Below are positions 25,784 through 35,431 of a stretch of 64,000 nt of DNA, in pieces. The DNA comes from Pseudophaeobacter arcticus DSM 23566 (lineage in GTDB: Bacteria > Pseudomonadota > Alphaproteobacteria > Rhodobacterales > Rhodobacteraceae): NCBI RefSeq assembly GCF_000473205.1, contig NZ_KI421507.1, positions 2,069,706 to 2,133,705 of the forward strand, written 5' to 3'. Positions within the stretch are counted from its first letter, which is position 1. Each line of letters begins with the position of its first letter. A program made the translations under genes and the position numbers. The notes beneath the pieces are model-generated. The model saw only the letters and a list, made by a program, of their open reading frames with translations. It was not told the DNA's origin and made no database searches.

Positions 25784-26773
25784 ATGCGCTATTCTCTTCT
25801 TGACCTTGCTCCGGTGCCCGAGGGCAGCGAAATCCCACAGTCGTTCCAAAACAGCACCGATCTGGCCCGCCAGGCCGAGGCCTGGGGCTATCACCGTTAC
25901 TGGCTGGCGGAGCATCACAATATGCCCGGCATCGCCAGTGCCGCCACCGCAGTGCTGATTGGCCATATCGCCAGCCAGACCAAATCCATTCGGGTGGGTG
26001 CGGGCGGTATCATGCTGCCCAATCACGCGCCCTATATGGTGGCCGAGGCCTTTGGCACCCTTGCGGCGCTTTATGGCGACCGTATCGACCTAGGCCTGGG
26101 GCGCGCGCCCGGCACTGACATGCAGACCGCCCGCGCCCTGCGGCGCGGTATGGCCTCAGGTGCTGCTGATACCTTTCCGCAGGATGTGATTGAACTCATG
26201 GGTTTTCTTGGCCACCTGGACCCGCAGGCCAAGGTCCGCGCCTTCCCCGGCCAAGGCAGCAATGTGCCGGTCTGGATCCTTGGCTCCAGCCTATACGGCG
26301 CGCAGCTGGCGGCACAGCTGGGCCTGCCATATGCTTTTGCCTCGCATTTTGCACCGCAAGCGCTGGACCAGGCGCTTGAGGTGTATCGCCGGGCCTTTCG
26401 CCCCTCGACCTATCTGGAAAAACCCCATGCGATGATCGCCGTCAATGTCTTTGGCGCCGATACCGATGCCGAAGGCATCCGCCTGCGCACCACCATGCAA
26501 CAGGCCTTTGCCCGTTTGCGTCTGGGCCAGCCCGGCAAACTGCCGCGCCCGGTGGAGAACATCGCCGACCACCTGCCACCTGCGGTGCTCGCCGGGGTGA
26601 ACGAGGCGCTGACGGTTTCCGCCACCGGCAGCCCTGAGACGGTCAAACGTGAATTGTCTGAAATCCTGACACGCCATGACCCCGATGAGGTGATCATCAC
26701 CGGGCAGATCCATGATCATGACGCCCGGCTGCGCTCGTTTGAGATCGCCGCTGAGGCGCTCAAAGCCCTGTAG
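25784..26773 (+). CDS. LLM-class flavin-dependent oxidoreductase
   Basis: 329-residue luciferase-like TIM-barrel protein ([43 protein letters not shown]). These use F420 or FMN; in this lineage FMN is likelier. No partner reductase is adjacent and the substrate is unknown. ATG 25784 is where the family similarity begins; the frame extends back to 25649 inside the M48 gene. Confidence 0.85.
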   Translation: MRYSLLDLAPVPEGSEIPQSFQNSTDLARQAEAWGYHRYWLAEHHNMPGIASAATAVLIGHIASQTKSIRVGAGGIMLPNHAPYMVAEAFGTLAALYGDRIDLGLGRAPGTDMQTARALRRGMASGAADTFPQDVIELMGFLGHLDPQAKVRAFPGQGSNVPVWILGSSLYGAQLAAQLGLPYAFASHFAPQALDQALEVYRRAFRPSTYLEKPHAMIAVNVFGADTDAEGIRLRTTMQQAFARLRLGQPGKLPRPVENIADHLPPAVLAGVNEALTVSATGSPETVKRELSEILTRHDPDEVIITGQIHDHDARLRSFEIAAEALKAL

Positions 26774-26790
26774 GCCCAGCAGGCCAAAGC

Positions 26791-27336
26791 CTAGCCCGTT
26801 GCCAGCGCTTTGGCCAATCGCGGCAGGCGGGCCTTTTTCAGGAGCGGGCGGATCTCCCAGCCGCCGCCCGACAGGCGGTTGGCCTCGGCCAGGACCTGAG
26901 CCCCCAGCGCCTCCATCCCAGCATGATCTTTGAGCCAGAGATCATAAAGCAACTGATCAGGGCCAATCCGCTCCAGCCCTTCCTCTGCCAGGGTGTGGCG
27001 GGGGAAGTCCTTGTTGTTGACGGTGACGATGGCATCCGCGTGGCCGGTGATGGCGGCGGCGAGCACATGCACATCCGCCGCATCCGGCAGCCAGAGCCGC
27101 GCCTCAACCCCCGGTGCCGGGGCCACCACGGCCTGCGGCCAGGTGGCTTTGAGCAGCGCCACTTCGGCGCGGGCCTGCGCCGCGCCCTCGGGCCCCAGTT
27201 TCACTGCGGCCCGGCTCCACTCTTCCAGGATACGCGCCGACCAGAGCGGCGTGAACGCGCCTCGGGCAGCCGCCCCGATCAGCATTTCCCGCATCACCGT
27301 GGGGTACAGCACACAGGTATCCAGCAAAAGCTTCAT
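26791..27336 (-). CDS. PIN-domain protein
   Basis: 181 residues. The PIN acidic residues are visible in LLLDTCVLYPTVMRE, the mid-domain Glu (EEWSRA) and DAADVHVLAAAITGHADAIVTVN. PIN domains are Mg-dependent ribonucleases, often VapC toxins, but this protein is longer than typical VapC and no antitoxin-like ORF is adjacent on the same strand. It ends close to the convergent LLM gene and lies 10 bp after the methyltransferase gene. Confidence 0.8.
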   Translation of the reverse strand: MKLLLDTCVLYPTVMREMLIGAAARGAFTPLWSARILEEWSRAAVKLGPEGAAQARAEVALLKATWPQAVVAPAPGVEARLWLPDAADVHVLAAAITGHADAIVTVNNKDFPRHTLAEEGLERIGPDQLLYDLWLKDHAGMEALGAQVLAEANRLSGGGWEIRPLLKKARLPRLAKALATG

Positions 27337-27345
27337 CGCCCCGGC

Positions 27346-28560
27346 TCAGTCCAGCCGGAAGAAGACGGATTTCAGATAGCCGCTTTCAGCCAGCTGCGGC
27401 AATTGCGGATGGTCCGCGCCTGCATAGCCGGTGTGGATCAACTGTCCACGACGGCCCGCCCGGCCAATACCGCGCGCCGAAGCATTGCGGAACCGCGCCA
27501 GGTCGGCGGCGTGGGAACAAGAGCAAAGCCCCAGATAGCCACCGGGTTTCACCAGTGGCGCCGCCAGCTTTGCAATCCGCTCATAGGCGCGCAGACCAGC
27601 CTCTAGCGCCTGTTTGGAGGGGGCAAAAGCCGGCGGATCACAGACCACCACGTCAAAGCTGCACCCCTCCTCAGCCAGGGCTGCCAATTGATCAAAGGCA
27701 TCGCCCTGACGGGCGGTGAAACTATCGCCAAAACCAGAGGCCGCAGCCCCCTGCCCGGCCAGATCCAGCGCCGCAGCAGAGCCATCAACGCAGGTAACTG
27801 ATCCAGCACCTGCAGCGCGCATCGCCAGACCAAAGCCACCAACATGGGAAAACACATCCAGCACATCACCGCCCGCAGGCACCAGCCGGGCGGCAAAGGC
27901 GTGATTCTCGCGCTGATCATAAAACAGACCGGTTTTCTGCCCGCCTGTCAGATCCGCCATATAGGTGGCACCGTTCATCTGTACCGGCACCGGCGCGGTG
28001 GGCGCGGCCCCCAGCAAAGTGAGGCTCTCGTCGTTCAGCCCCTCCAGCCCGCGGGTCCGCCCAGAGGCGTTTTTCAAAATGACCGTACATCCTGTGACCT
28101 CGGCCAGCGCCGCAGTCAGCGGTTCAATAAGAGCCTCGGCCCAGGCGGCATTGGGCTGCACGACGCAGGCCTCCCCAAAGCGGTCGATCACCACACCAGG
28201 CAAGCCGTCGGCCTCGGCATGGACCAGGCGATAGAACGGCGCGTCATACAGCTGCTGGCGCAGGGCAAAGGCCTGCGCAATCCGCGCCTGGAACCAGGCC
28301 TGATCAATCACCGCCTGCGGGTCGCGGTCCAGCATCCGGCAGATGATCTTGCTGGTTGGGTTGACCGCAACGGTCCCCATTGGCGTCTGCGCCTCATCCA
28401 GCAACACGGCCAGGCTGCCGGGCTCCATCTTGCGGGTGCGCCGATCAGTAACCAGCTCGTTGGAATAAACCCAGGGAAAGCCGTGGCGCAGGGCGCGGGC
28501 ATTTGCTTTGGGCAGGAGTTTTACACGGGGGCGCTCTGGCGCGGGGGATGTGGCTGTCAT
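27346..28560 (-). CDS. RlmI/RlmK-like class I rRNA methyltransferase
   Basis: About 404 residues. An N-terminal PUA-like region (HGFPWVYSNELV) precedes an SAM-dependent Rossmann domain: DVLDVFSHVGGFGLAMRAAG for SAM binding and VVVCDPPAFAPSK as motif IV, with CSCSHAAD following. Family members make m5C in 23S rRNA. I prefer ATG 28560 (MTATSPAPERP) over the longer frame from 28608. Confidence 0.88.
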   Translation of the reverse strand: MTATSPAPERPRVKLLPKANARALRHGFPWVYSNELVTDRRTRKMEPGSLAVLLDEAQTPMGTVAVNPTSKIICRMLDRDPQAVIDQAWFQARIAQAFALRQQLYDAPFYRLVHAEADGLPGVVIDRFGEACVVQPNAAWAEALIEPLTAALAEVTGCTVILKNASGRTRGLEGLNDESLTLLGAAPTAPVPVQMNGATYMADLTGGQKTGLFYDQRENHAFAARLVPAGGDVLDVFSHVGGFGLAMRAAGAGSVTCVDGSAAALDLAGQGAAASGFGDSFTARQGDAFDQLAALAEEGCSFDVVVCDPPAFAPSKQALEAGLRAYERIAKLAAPLVKPGGYLGLCSCSHAADLARFRNASARGIGRAGRRGQLIHTGYAGADHPQLPQLAESGYLKSVFFRLD

Positions 28561-28663
28561 GAGGCTCTCATAGACCCATCGCGCCAACAGGGAAAGGGGC
28601 CTGCACATTCGTGCGGCCCCAAAAGGTATTGAACGACAGTTGAGCCGACCTAGGGTCCTGACC

Positions 28664-29437
28664 CTAGAGTTTATTCAGCGCCTGAATAAGACCACCACGG
28701 CGCGGGGTGCGGCTGCCAGGAGAGAGGATTTCTTGCTGGATCACTTTTGCCAGAAACCCGGTAATCCGCACCTTCTGAGTTTGCCCTTCGGCGATGGCAA
28801 CCAGCGCACGGCGGCCGCCATAGGCTGTCAGATCCGCCTCAACCTCGCGCACTTCGGTCAGCGCTTCGCCGGTCTGCGCATCGCGCAGCACCATGATGAA
28901 AGCAATCGAGTGCACCCCACCAGTGGTATAGCGCGCCTTTTGGGTCAGGGCGTGGAACCGCAAGACTTCGACGTCCAGCTCAGCCTGCACGGGTCCGGAC
29001 AGCGGCCGCACTCCGGCCTCCAGCGCATTTTTCACAATCTCCTGCACCTGCATATGGCGGTTGCCCAATGGATCTTCGCGCCAGACAATATCGCCCTGCG
29101 GAATGTAGCGATTAGCCTCTGAGACTTTCAAGGTAGGGGGCACCCGCACATTGACCTTGGTTATGGTCATATCTGAGCCTGCAACGCTTCCCAGCGGCCT
29201 GCGGGCCGGGTCGCTGTACTCTGCGCCGCCCAGGGCATCGACGGCAATGACAGGGGTAATTGACTGCGGCTGCAGATTCAGATCCGCCCCCTCAATCGGC
29301 TGATACCCCTGCGCCACCGCCCCGTAGTTTTCTGGCAAGGTCTCGAATGGGGCATTGCGGGAGGGAATATCCACCGTAGCACAGGCGGACAGGCTACAGC
29401 CCAGTGCGGTGAGGAAAAGTCTGCGAAGGGTCATCAT
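28664..29437 (-). CDS. DUF6778-like putative lipoprotein
   Basis: 257 residues with a lipoprotein signal (LFLTALGCSLSAC) and a body of beta-rich character: TITKVNVRVPPTLKVSEANRYIP, DIVWREDPLGNRHMQVQEI and ELDVEVLRFHALTQKARYTTGG. I associate it with a Rhodobacterales-restricted family (DUF6778), from memory. ATG 29437 has AAGGAG upstream, so the frame start at 29503 is unlikely. Envelope location inferred. Confidence 0.72.
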   Translation of the reverse strand: MMTLRRLFLTALGCSLSACATVDIPSRNAPFETLPENYGAVAQGYQPIEGADLNLQPQSITPVIAVDALGGAEYSDPARRPLGSVAGSDMTITKVNVRVPPTLKVSEANRYIPQGDIVWREDPLGNRHMQVQEIVKNALEAGVRPLSGPVQAELDVEVLRFHALTQKARYTTGGVHSIAFIMVLRDAQTGEALTEVREVEADLTAYGGRRALVAIAEGQTQKVRITGFLAKVIQQEILSPGSRTPRRGGLIQALNKL

Positions 29438-29757
29438 TGCTCTGCTCCTTGCCAATTGCCGGCAACACCCGGCTTGCTGGTTCAAAGCCAACCTGATCCG
29501 CAAAGGCGGCAGGATTGAGACAAATTTAGTTCAATTTAACGAAATCGAAATCTATTTGCAGATTGCCCCCACCGCCGTCTCCCGGCGCGCTCGGCCAAGA
29601 CCGCCCCTGCCCCCCCTGGACCACCTCTGGGCCACCCCTGACAGGGGCTGACCGCAGGGGCCAACAAACCAGGCAAAAGGTGCAACAAGCCAAAGCTGCA
29701 CCAAGGGGCCAGTTCAGTCGAGCAGGGTGAGGTTCAACCGCGCAAGCGGGGTGGAAA
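29438..29757. other. Intergenic region upstream of the DUF6778-like gene
   Basis: 320 bp without a supported gene. It includes an AT-rich stretch at 29515-29565 that may be the promoter of the minus-strand lipoprotein gene, and a GC-rich remainder. I see no repeats or RNA gene. Confidence 0.5.
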
Positions 29758-30030
29758 TCAGTCGCGCGAGCGCGAGCGCCAACCGCCGCGACGGCGCGGC
29801 ATTGCCATTTCCTCCAGCCCCTGTTGCAGCACCACGGTCATCGGGTGATCTGAAGGTTCGCTGCTATAATGCTCCAGGATCTGGGTGATCGCAGCCCGGT
29901 TGTCCAGCTCGACAGGGAGGCTCAGCGCCCAGTCCAGAAAGATGCTGCGGCATTGACTCGCGGTAATGCCCTCGATCCGATAAGCCTCGCGGATCAGCTG
30001 TTTATGATCCAGTTTCGCCATCGTCTGCAT
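29758..30030 (-). CDS. Small conserved hypothetical protein overlapping glnE
   Basis: 90 residues (MQTMAKLDHKQLIREAYRIEG...), helical, with an Arg-rich C-terminus (RRRGGWRSRSRD). AAGGA lies 9 bases before ATG 30030; ATG 30021 is an alternative. The gene begins inside the 3' end of glnE and is likely translationally coupled to it. Function unknown. Confidence 0.65.
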   Translation of the reverse strand: MQTMAKLDHKQLIREAYRIEGITASQCRSIFLDWALSLPVELDNRAAITQILEHYSSEPSDHPMTVVLQQGLEEMAMPRRRGGWRSRSRD

Positions 30031-32821
30031 GCCCCGTTTCCTTCTGTAAGGTCCGCGAGATAATCGCAGCACAGTTCTTATAGGCCTGTTCCAGAGCCTG
30101 TTCCAAGTCTTCCAAACATCCATAACCGGCACTGCGGCTCAGGAAGAGCGCACCGCCCTCTCCCATTGTGTCTTTGTCAAGAGAGCCGCCAGACAGCTGC
30201 CGGGCAGCTGTCTGCACCGACCAATATAGGGCGTAGGCCTTTTGCAGAACCAACGCATCTGCGGCATCCAGCCAGCCGCCAGCGACAGCCTGCTCCAGCC
30301 CATTTGCCACATCACGCTGCGCAGACTGCGCCAAGAGCGCACCAGCCTGCGCCAGCAACTCAATATCCATCATCCGTCCGGCGCCGGTTTTGGCATCCCA
30401 GACTCCGGATGAGGTCTTGGCGGAGGCCAAACGATCGCGCATATGTGCCACCTCGGCCAGCACTTTGACTTGCGACCGCTGCCGGGCAATCACGCTGCGC
30501 CGAAAGGTTTCAAATTCCTGCATCAACCGCGGCTCACCGGCGATCACCCGCGCCCGTGTCAGGGCCAGATGCTCCCAGACCCAGGCCTCGTTCTCTTGGT
30601 AATGGGTAAAGGCCGACCAGCTGGTAGCCACCGGCCCCTTGTTGCCCGAAGGACGTAGCCGCATGTCCACCTCATAAAGGCGCCCCTGCGACATTGGCGC
30701 CGACAATGCCGTGATCAATGCCTGCGTCAGGCGGGCGTAATAGGACCGCGTGGCCAGCGATTTGCGACCCTGCGACATCTCGATACCCTGTGGATCATAG
30801 ACCACGATGATATCAAGATCGGACTGCGCATTAATCTGCCCCGCCCCCAAAGAGCCCATGGCAATAACAATTGGTCCCGCTCCCGGAGGCGGGCCGTGTT
30901 TGACAGAAAACTGGCGGATCACCCGGGGAAACAGCGCCTGGATCACCGCCTCTGCCAATTCGCTATACTGTGCCCCTGCGGCTTTGGCGTCCAGCAAGCC
31001 GCGCAGGTGGTGCACACCAATGCGGAAATGCCATTCTTTGCACCAGCGCCGCGCGCTGTCCAACTGGGTCTCGTAATCGTCCTCCAGCTCCAGCACCGCC
31101 TCCAGCCCTGATCGCAGCACCGCGCTCCCTGGCCAGTCTTCAAAGAAGCTGCCCCCGATCACCGCATCAAAAACGCCAGAGTTGCGCGACAGGAACCCGG
31201 CCAACTCGTACGATGTGCCAACAATATCAACCAATAGATCCAGCAGTTGCGGGTTTGCCTCGAACAGGGAAAACAACTGCACCCCCGCAGGCAGACCCGC
31301 CAGGAACCCATCCAGCGCCAGCAGGGATTCAGCAGGTTTGGCCGTACGCGCCAAGCGGTTCAGCAGCTCTGGCTTGAGCCGGTCAAATATCTGTGCGCCC
31401 CGCTCCGAGCGCAGGGCCGGATATCCGCGCCAGCGGCCAATGACGCTTTCGTCAAAGCCATCGGGAATGACAGGTTGAGGCCGCGCCGCAGCATCGGGCG
31501 CAAAGAAGTCTTCGGTCAGCTCATGCACCTCAACCAGACGGCGGTGAATCTTTGCCTGCAATTCCGCCGGATCCTCCCCCATCAGGCAGGCGACGCGGGC
31601 AATGCCCTCGCCAGAGTTTGGCATTTTGTGGGTCTGGGCGTCATGCACCATCTGAATGCGGTGCTCCACCTCGCGGTGGGACCGGTAATGCGCGCTCAGC
31701 CGGGTAGCGACCTCTGGCTGGATCCAGTCCTTTTGAGCAAGAGCCGCAAGCCCCTCGACCGTGCCGCGCAGCCGCAGCCCTTCGTCCCGCCCCCCGGCAA
31801 TCAACTGCCGGGTTTGGGTGAAAAATTCGATCTCGCGAATACCGCCGCGCCCCAGTTTCATATCATGGCCCGGTACGGTGATCGGACCACCGGTGCCCTT
31901 GTTTTCACGGATGCGCAGCCGCATGTCGTGGGCGTCCTGAATGGCGGCAAAATCCAAATGGCGGCGCCAAACAAAGGGGCGCAGTGTTTTCAGGAAAGCC
32001 TCCCCCGCAGCCAGATCCCCGGCGCAGGGACGTGCCTTGATATAGGCGGCACGTTCCCAGGTCCGGCCCAGACTTTCGTAATAGCGTTCTGCCGTCTCCA
32101 TCGCCAGACAGGCGGGAGTGACCGAGGGATCCGGGCGCAGCCGCAAATCGGTGCGAAAGACATAGCCGTCTGCCGTGCGGTCGCTCAGCGTCGTGCACAT
32201 GTTGCGGGTCGCCCGCGCCATCGCCTGTCGCACCTCAAAAAAGTCATCGGGATCAAAACGGGTCTCGTCAAACAGGCAGATCAGATCAATATCCGAGCTG
32301 TAGTTCAGCTCATAAGCGCCCATTTTCCCCATGGCGAGAATTGAAAGCCCCCCCGCAGTTTCAACATCCGCCTCGGTGAGCCCCGGCAGTTTCTTGCGCC
32401 GAATAAGCGCGGCGATTTCCGCCTTTATCGCCACATCTGCGCTCAGCCCGCCAAAGTTTGTCAGCGCCGTGGTCACCTCTTCCAGCGACCAGCCGCCGGA
32501 TAAATCACAAAGCGCTGTCAACAGCGCCACCCGGCGTTTGGCCTGCCGCAGGCCTGGTTTCAGCTGATCTGGGGCCAGGGCGCGGCAATCGTCAAAAACA
32601 CCTGCCAAAGCCTGTTTGGGGCCGCTCAAGGCCTCGCCAATCCAAACTGCCTCCTGCTCGATCAATCTGCGCAGATAGGGGCTGGAGCCCGCAGCCCCAG
32701 AAATGAGCTGCCCGGTTTCCGGATTGAGCCCAGCAACCAGATCACGAGATTCGGCGCCCAGATCAGGGTCATAGGCAATGGGGAGGCGGGTTATTTTCAG
32801 CTGTCCAGACATGCCGAACAC
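30002..32821 (-). CDS. glnE: GlnE, glutamine synthetase adenylyltransferase/deadenylase
   Basis: 939 residues, the normal length. Two nucleotidyltransferase domains are visible: the N-terminal deadenylase with GKMGAYELNYSSDIDLICLF and the C-terminal adenylyltransferase with GSLGAGQINAQSDLDIIVVYD. It modifies GlnA in response to PII signals and so controls ammonia assimilation. No other nitrogen genes are next to it. Confidence 0.96.
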   Translation of the reverse strand: MFGMSGQLKITRLPIAYDPDLGAESRDLVAGLNPETGQLISGAAGSSPYLRRLIEQEAVWIGEALSGPKQALAGVFDDCRALAPDQLKPGLRQAKRRVALLTALCDLSGGWSLEEVTTALTNFGGLSADVAIKAEIAALIRRKKLPGLTEADVETAGGLSILAMGKMGAYELNYSSDIDLICLFDETRFDPDDFFEVRQAMARATRNMCTTLSDRTADGYVFRTDLRLRPDPSVTPACLAMETAERYYESLGRTWERAAYIKARPCAGDLAAGEAFLKTLRPFVWRRHLDFAAIQDAHDMRLRIRENKGTGGPITVPGHDMKLGRGGIREIEFFTQTRQLIAGGRDEGLRLRGTVEGLAALAQKDWIQPEVATRLSAHYRSHREVEHRIQMVHDAQTHKMPNSGEGIARVACLMGEDPAELQAKIHRRLVEVHELTEDFFAPDAAARPQPVIPDGFDESVIGRWRGYPALRSERGAQIFDRLKPELLNRLARTAKPAESLLALDGFLAGLPAGVQLFSLFEANPQLLDLLVDIVGTSYELAGFLSRNSGVFDAVIGGSFFEDWPGSAVLRSGLEAVLELEDDYETQLDSARRWCKEWHFRIGVHHLRGLLDAKAAGAQYSELAEAVIQALFPRVIRQFSVKHGPPPGAGPIVIAMGSLGAGQINAQSDLDIIVVYDPQGIEMSQGRKSLATRSYYARLTQALITALSAPMSQGRLYEVDMRLRPSGNKGPVATSWSAFTHYQENEAWVWEHLALTRARVIAGEPRLMQEFETFRRSVIARQRSQVKVLAEVAHMRDRLASAKTSSGVWDAKTGAGRMMDIELLAQAGALLAQSAQRDVANGLEQAVAGGWLDAADALVLQKAYALYWSVQTAARQLSGGSLDKDTMGEGGALFLSRSAGYGCLEDLEQALEQAYKNCAAIISRTLQKETGHADDGETGS

Positions 32822-33384
32822 TGTTCTGCCTAAACAGCAACGTCAATCCGAGAACCGCACAAACATGGCAAGAAAGCGCGGGTAAATGCAGGAAAAACCA
32901 GCCCGGAGGTACGGAATACCAGTCTCCCCAAATTTTGCCACAGCCCTTAAGAAAGCCTTGCTGCTATGCTCTTCCATTTGTTTGTTTCTTGACGGGTAAC
33001 GAGTGTGAGTGTGTGTTTTAGCTTTTCTGGCGCGGGACATATTCCTTGGCCCTTTTGGAAAAGCTGGTGTTTGGTTTATTTGTTTATCAGTCGGTAGATC
33101 ATAGCAGCTTCTCTCCCCTCCGCTTAAAATTCGGCTTATCCAACGGGTCACAGCGCATGGCGCGATCAACAGATGGTCAGCACTGCATCCTGCACTGACA
33201 AAAGCGTGAACCACTCTGCCTTTACCCTGCTCGCCGATCTACCTACTCGTAGGTACACCCAGAACTCACCGCTATATCTTTAGGGACAAATACAAACGCG
33301 AGCCTCAAGCCGAGCTGACTGCGGGTTTCAACATTCCGCTTTCGGTTCTCGGATCGACAGAGGTTCGCAAACGGAGACACGTTG
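32822..33384. other. 563-bp region between divergent glnE and cupin gene
   Basis: No supported gene. It must contain the promoters of glnE and of the cupin gene. A GT-rich run (GAGTGTGAGTGTGTG) lies at 33001-33015. A 123-codon frame on the minus strand (32843-33214) shows no protein-like composition. Confidence 0.5.
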
Positions 33385-34053
33385 ATGGACATTAATGCAG
33401 ACTTCACCAAACGCGCCTTGGTTCATTCCGCTGATGAGCCCTGGGTTGCCTCCCCGATGGCTGGTGTTGATCGGCGGATGCTTGACCGAATTGGAGATGA
33501 GGTGGCCCGCGCCACCACAATTGTAAGATATGCCCCCGGTAGCCATTTTTCCGCCCACACCCATACTGGCGGCGAAGAGTTCATTGTTCTGGAGGGGGTG
33601 TTTCAGGATGAACATGGGGACTATCCGGCAGGCAGCTATGTCCGCAACCCGCCCACCACCAGCCACACACCGGGATCCAAAGCGGGCTGCACGATCTTTG
33701 TCAAACTCTGGCAGTTTGACATGGCGGACCGGACCCAGTTTTGCAAGAAAATGACCCAGGATGCGGCCCCTGGCAAAGATGGTATTGCCACGCTTGAGCT
33801 GCACCGTGACGCCCGCGAAAGGGTCACCTATCACCAAATTTCTGCGGAGACCTCTTTTGAGGTAACCGACCCTGGAGGCATTGAACTGCTGGTGCTCGAC
33901 GGCAGCCTGCGCGAGGCTGGCGATCAACTTGAAACCGGTGCCTGGCTGCGCCTGCCCGAAGGACAGCCGCTTAGGGCCTTGTCAGGGCACAAGGGGGCGA
34001 AGGTCTGGGTGAAAACCGGCCACCTGCGCTTTGCCAAACCTCCGGCGGCGTGA
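33385..34053 (+). CDS. Cupin-domain protein (ChrR-cupin type)
   Basis: 222 residues with two cupin-like halves. The metal-binding motif of the first is [22 protein letters not shown] followed by [16 protein letters not shown]; the second half ([25 protein letters not shown]) lacks histidines. It resembles the C-terminal cupin of the anti-sigma factor ChrR but has no zinc-binding anti-sigma domain and no adjacent sigma gene. ATG 33385 used; a TTG lies one codon upstream. Its stop overlaps the start of a TetR remnant. Confidence 0.82.
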   Translation: MDINADFTKRALVHSADEPWVASPMAGVDRRMLDRIGDEVARATTIVRYAPGSHFSAHTHTGGEEFIVLEGVFQDEHGDYPAGSYVRNPPTTSHTPGSKAGCTIFVKLWQFDMADRTQFCKKMTQDAAPGKDGIATLELHRDARERVTYHQISAETSFEVTDPGGIELLVLDGSLREAGDQLETGAWLRLPEGQPLRALSGHKGAKVWVKTGHLRFAKPPAA

Positions 34054-34172
34054 TGGGAAGGCAGACCAGGACGCAGCTCATGGACGCAGCAGAACAGCAG
34101 ATGCGCCCAAAAGGTGCCGATGGTTTCAGCTCTTCCGACCTGAGCGCCGAAGTCGGCATTCACAAGTCCCCC
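34053..34172 (+). pseudogene. TetR-family regulator remnant (DNA-binding part only)
   Basis: The first 40 codons read as a TetR N-terminus (TRTQLMDAAEQQMRPKGADGFSSSDLSAEVGIHK), with the recognition-helix region starting. After this the family match stops and the frame continues as Pro/Leu/Arg-rich sequence to 34301. The expected ligand-binding domain of ~150 residues is absent. ATG overlaps the cupin TGA, consistent with a former cupin-TetR operon. Up to 34429 no other gene is seen. Confidence 0.65.
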
Positions 34173-34429
34173 CATCACCAGCAAGGCACACAATCGGGAT
34201 TGCCCCCGCGTTTACCCCTACGCTTGCCCCCTGCGCTCCCCCTGTGGCTTGGGCGTTTGTGCCGCTGCGGCACATCTGCAAAACCATCTATAAAGCCGTG
34301 ATCGCGCGCCCTAAGATCGCCACTGAACAGGTTTTGTCCCAAGGACAAGGCAACCCGGCGTCCCCATAAAACAACCGCATCCGGCGGGAGTTTTGGGGAA
34401 GAGGCGGGAATGAAATAAAGGGACAGGTG

Positions 34430-35107
34430 ATGGAACTCGAACAGGCAATAAACGAGCGGCGCTCAATTCGTGGCTTTACCAAGGAGCCCGTTTCAAAAGA
34501 ACTCCTGCAGGATATCATTGCGCTGGCCAACCGGGCGCCCTCGTCGATGAACACCCAGCCCTGGCACCTGCATGTGCTGACCGGAGAGCCGCTGGAACAG
34601 GTGCGCCGCGGCAATACCGAACGGATGCTGGATGGAACACCGCCCAGCCGCGATATTGAAGACTACGCCGCCTATGAGGGCGAGCACCGGACCCGCCAGA
34701 TCGAAATTGCGGTACAGTTGTTTGAAGCCATGGGGATCGAGCGGCACGACAAGGAGCGCCGCCAGGACTGGGTGATGCGGGGCTTCCGCCAGTTTGATGC
34801 CCCCGTCTCAATTGTTGTCTGCTTTGATCGGTCGCTTTTGGACAATACCATTGCCCATTTTGATACCGGTGCCATGACCTACGGGCTGGTGCTGGCTGCC
34901 TGGAGCAAGGGCCTGGGCGCGGTGATCAATGGGCAGGGTATCATGCAAAGCCCGGTGGTGCGTGACGTCGCCAACATTCCCGAGGACCAGATTATTCTGA
35001 CCTGTGTGGCTTTGGGATGGCCAGATGAGGATTTTGTCGCAAACTCAGTGGTTTCGCGTCGCCGCGCGCTCGAAAACACCACCCATTTTCTTGGCTTTGA
35101 AGGCTAG
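34430..35107 (+). CDS. Nitroreductase family protein
   Basis: 225-residue FMN oxidoreductase: INERRSIRGFTKEPV (FMN-phosphate site), ANRAPSSMNTQPWHLHVL and GLGAVINGQGI. The family reduces nitro-compounds or quinones with NAD(P)H. Preceded by a TetR remnant, the usual type of regulator for such genes. ATG 34430 used over a GTG one codon upstream. Confidence 0.88.
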   Translation: MELEQAINERRSIRGFTKEPVSKELLQDIIALANRAPSSMNTQPWHLHVLTGEPLEQVRRGNTERMLDGTPPSRDIEDYAAYEGEHRTRQIEIAVQLFEAMGIERHDKERRQDWVMRGFRQFDAPVSIVVCFDRSLLDNTIAHFDTGAMTYGLVLAAWSKGLGAVINGQGIMQSPVVRDVANIPEDQIILTCVALGWPDEDFVANSVVSRRRALENTTHFLGFEG

Positions 35108-35132
35108 TCCCCGCCCCTCCGCAAGCCGCATT

Positions 35133-35157
35133 TTCCCCCTGCGTCCTGCGGGGGGAA
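35133..35157 (+). terminator. Possible terminator after nitroreductase
   Basis: A 10-bp stem (TTCCCCCTGC with GCGGGGGGAA, one G-T pair) and a 5-nt loop start 25 bases after the stop. No T-run follows. The rest of 35108-35431 shows no gene. Confidence 0.45.
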
Positions 35158-35431
35158 GCCCCCTCAGATCCGCTGCAGTGACCGGGCCTTCTGCGACACC
35201 AAGCACGTGCAACATCCCTCCCCCGCCCCCCCAAGGCCGTCCTGATTGGCTGATATCGGCAAGACTGGCCCGCAGGGTCAGATTTCTTGCGATCATTCCA
35301 TGCTCCGCTGCCAGCGCGCCGCCTTGAACGCCAGGGAGCCTGAACCCGACCCCTGCGCCGCTGCGTTTTGGCGACTTTTTTCTTTCTTTTTCAGTTCGAA
35401 AAGTGAATACCCCGGGGCAAGGAGTAGCGAC

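Noticed and set aside
26791..27336. VapBC toxin-antitoxin module
   Set aside because: No antitoxin-like ORF precedes the PIN gene; the upstream gene is an rRNA methyltransferase and the protein is longer than typical VapC.
32843..33214. 123-codon minus-strand ORF upstream of glnE
   Set aside because: Composition is not protein-like, there is no ribosome site, and the region is the divergent promoter gap.
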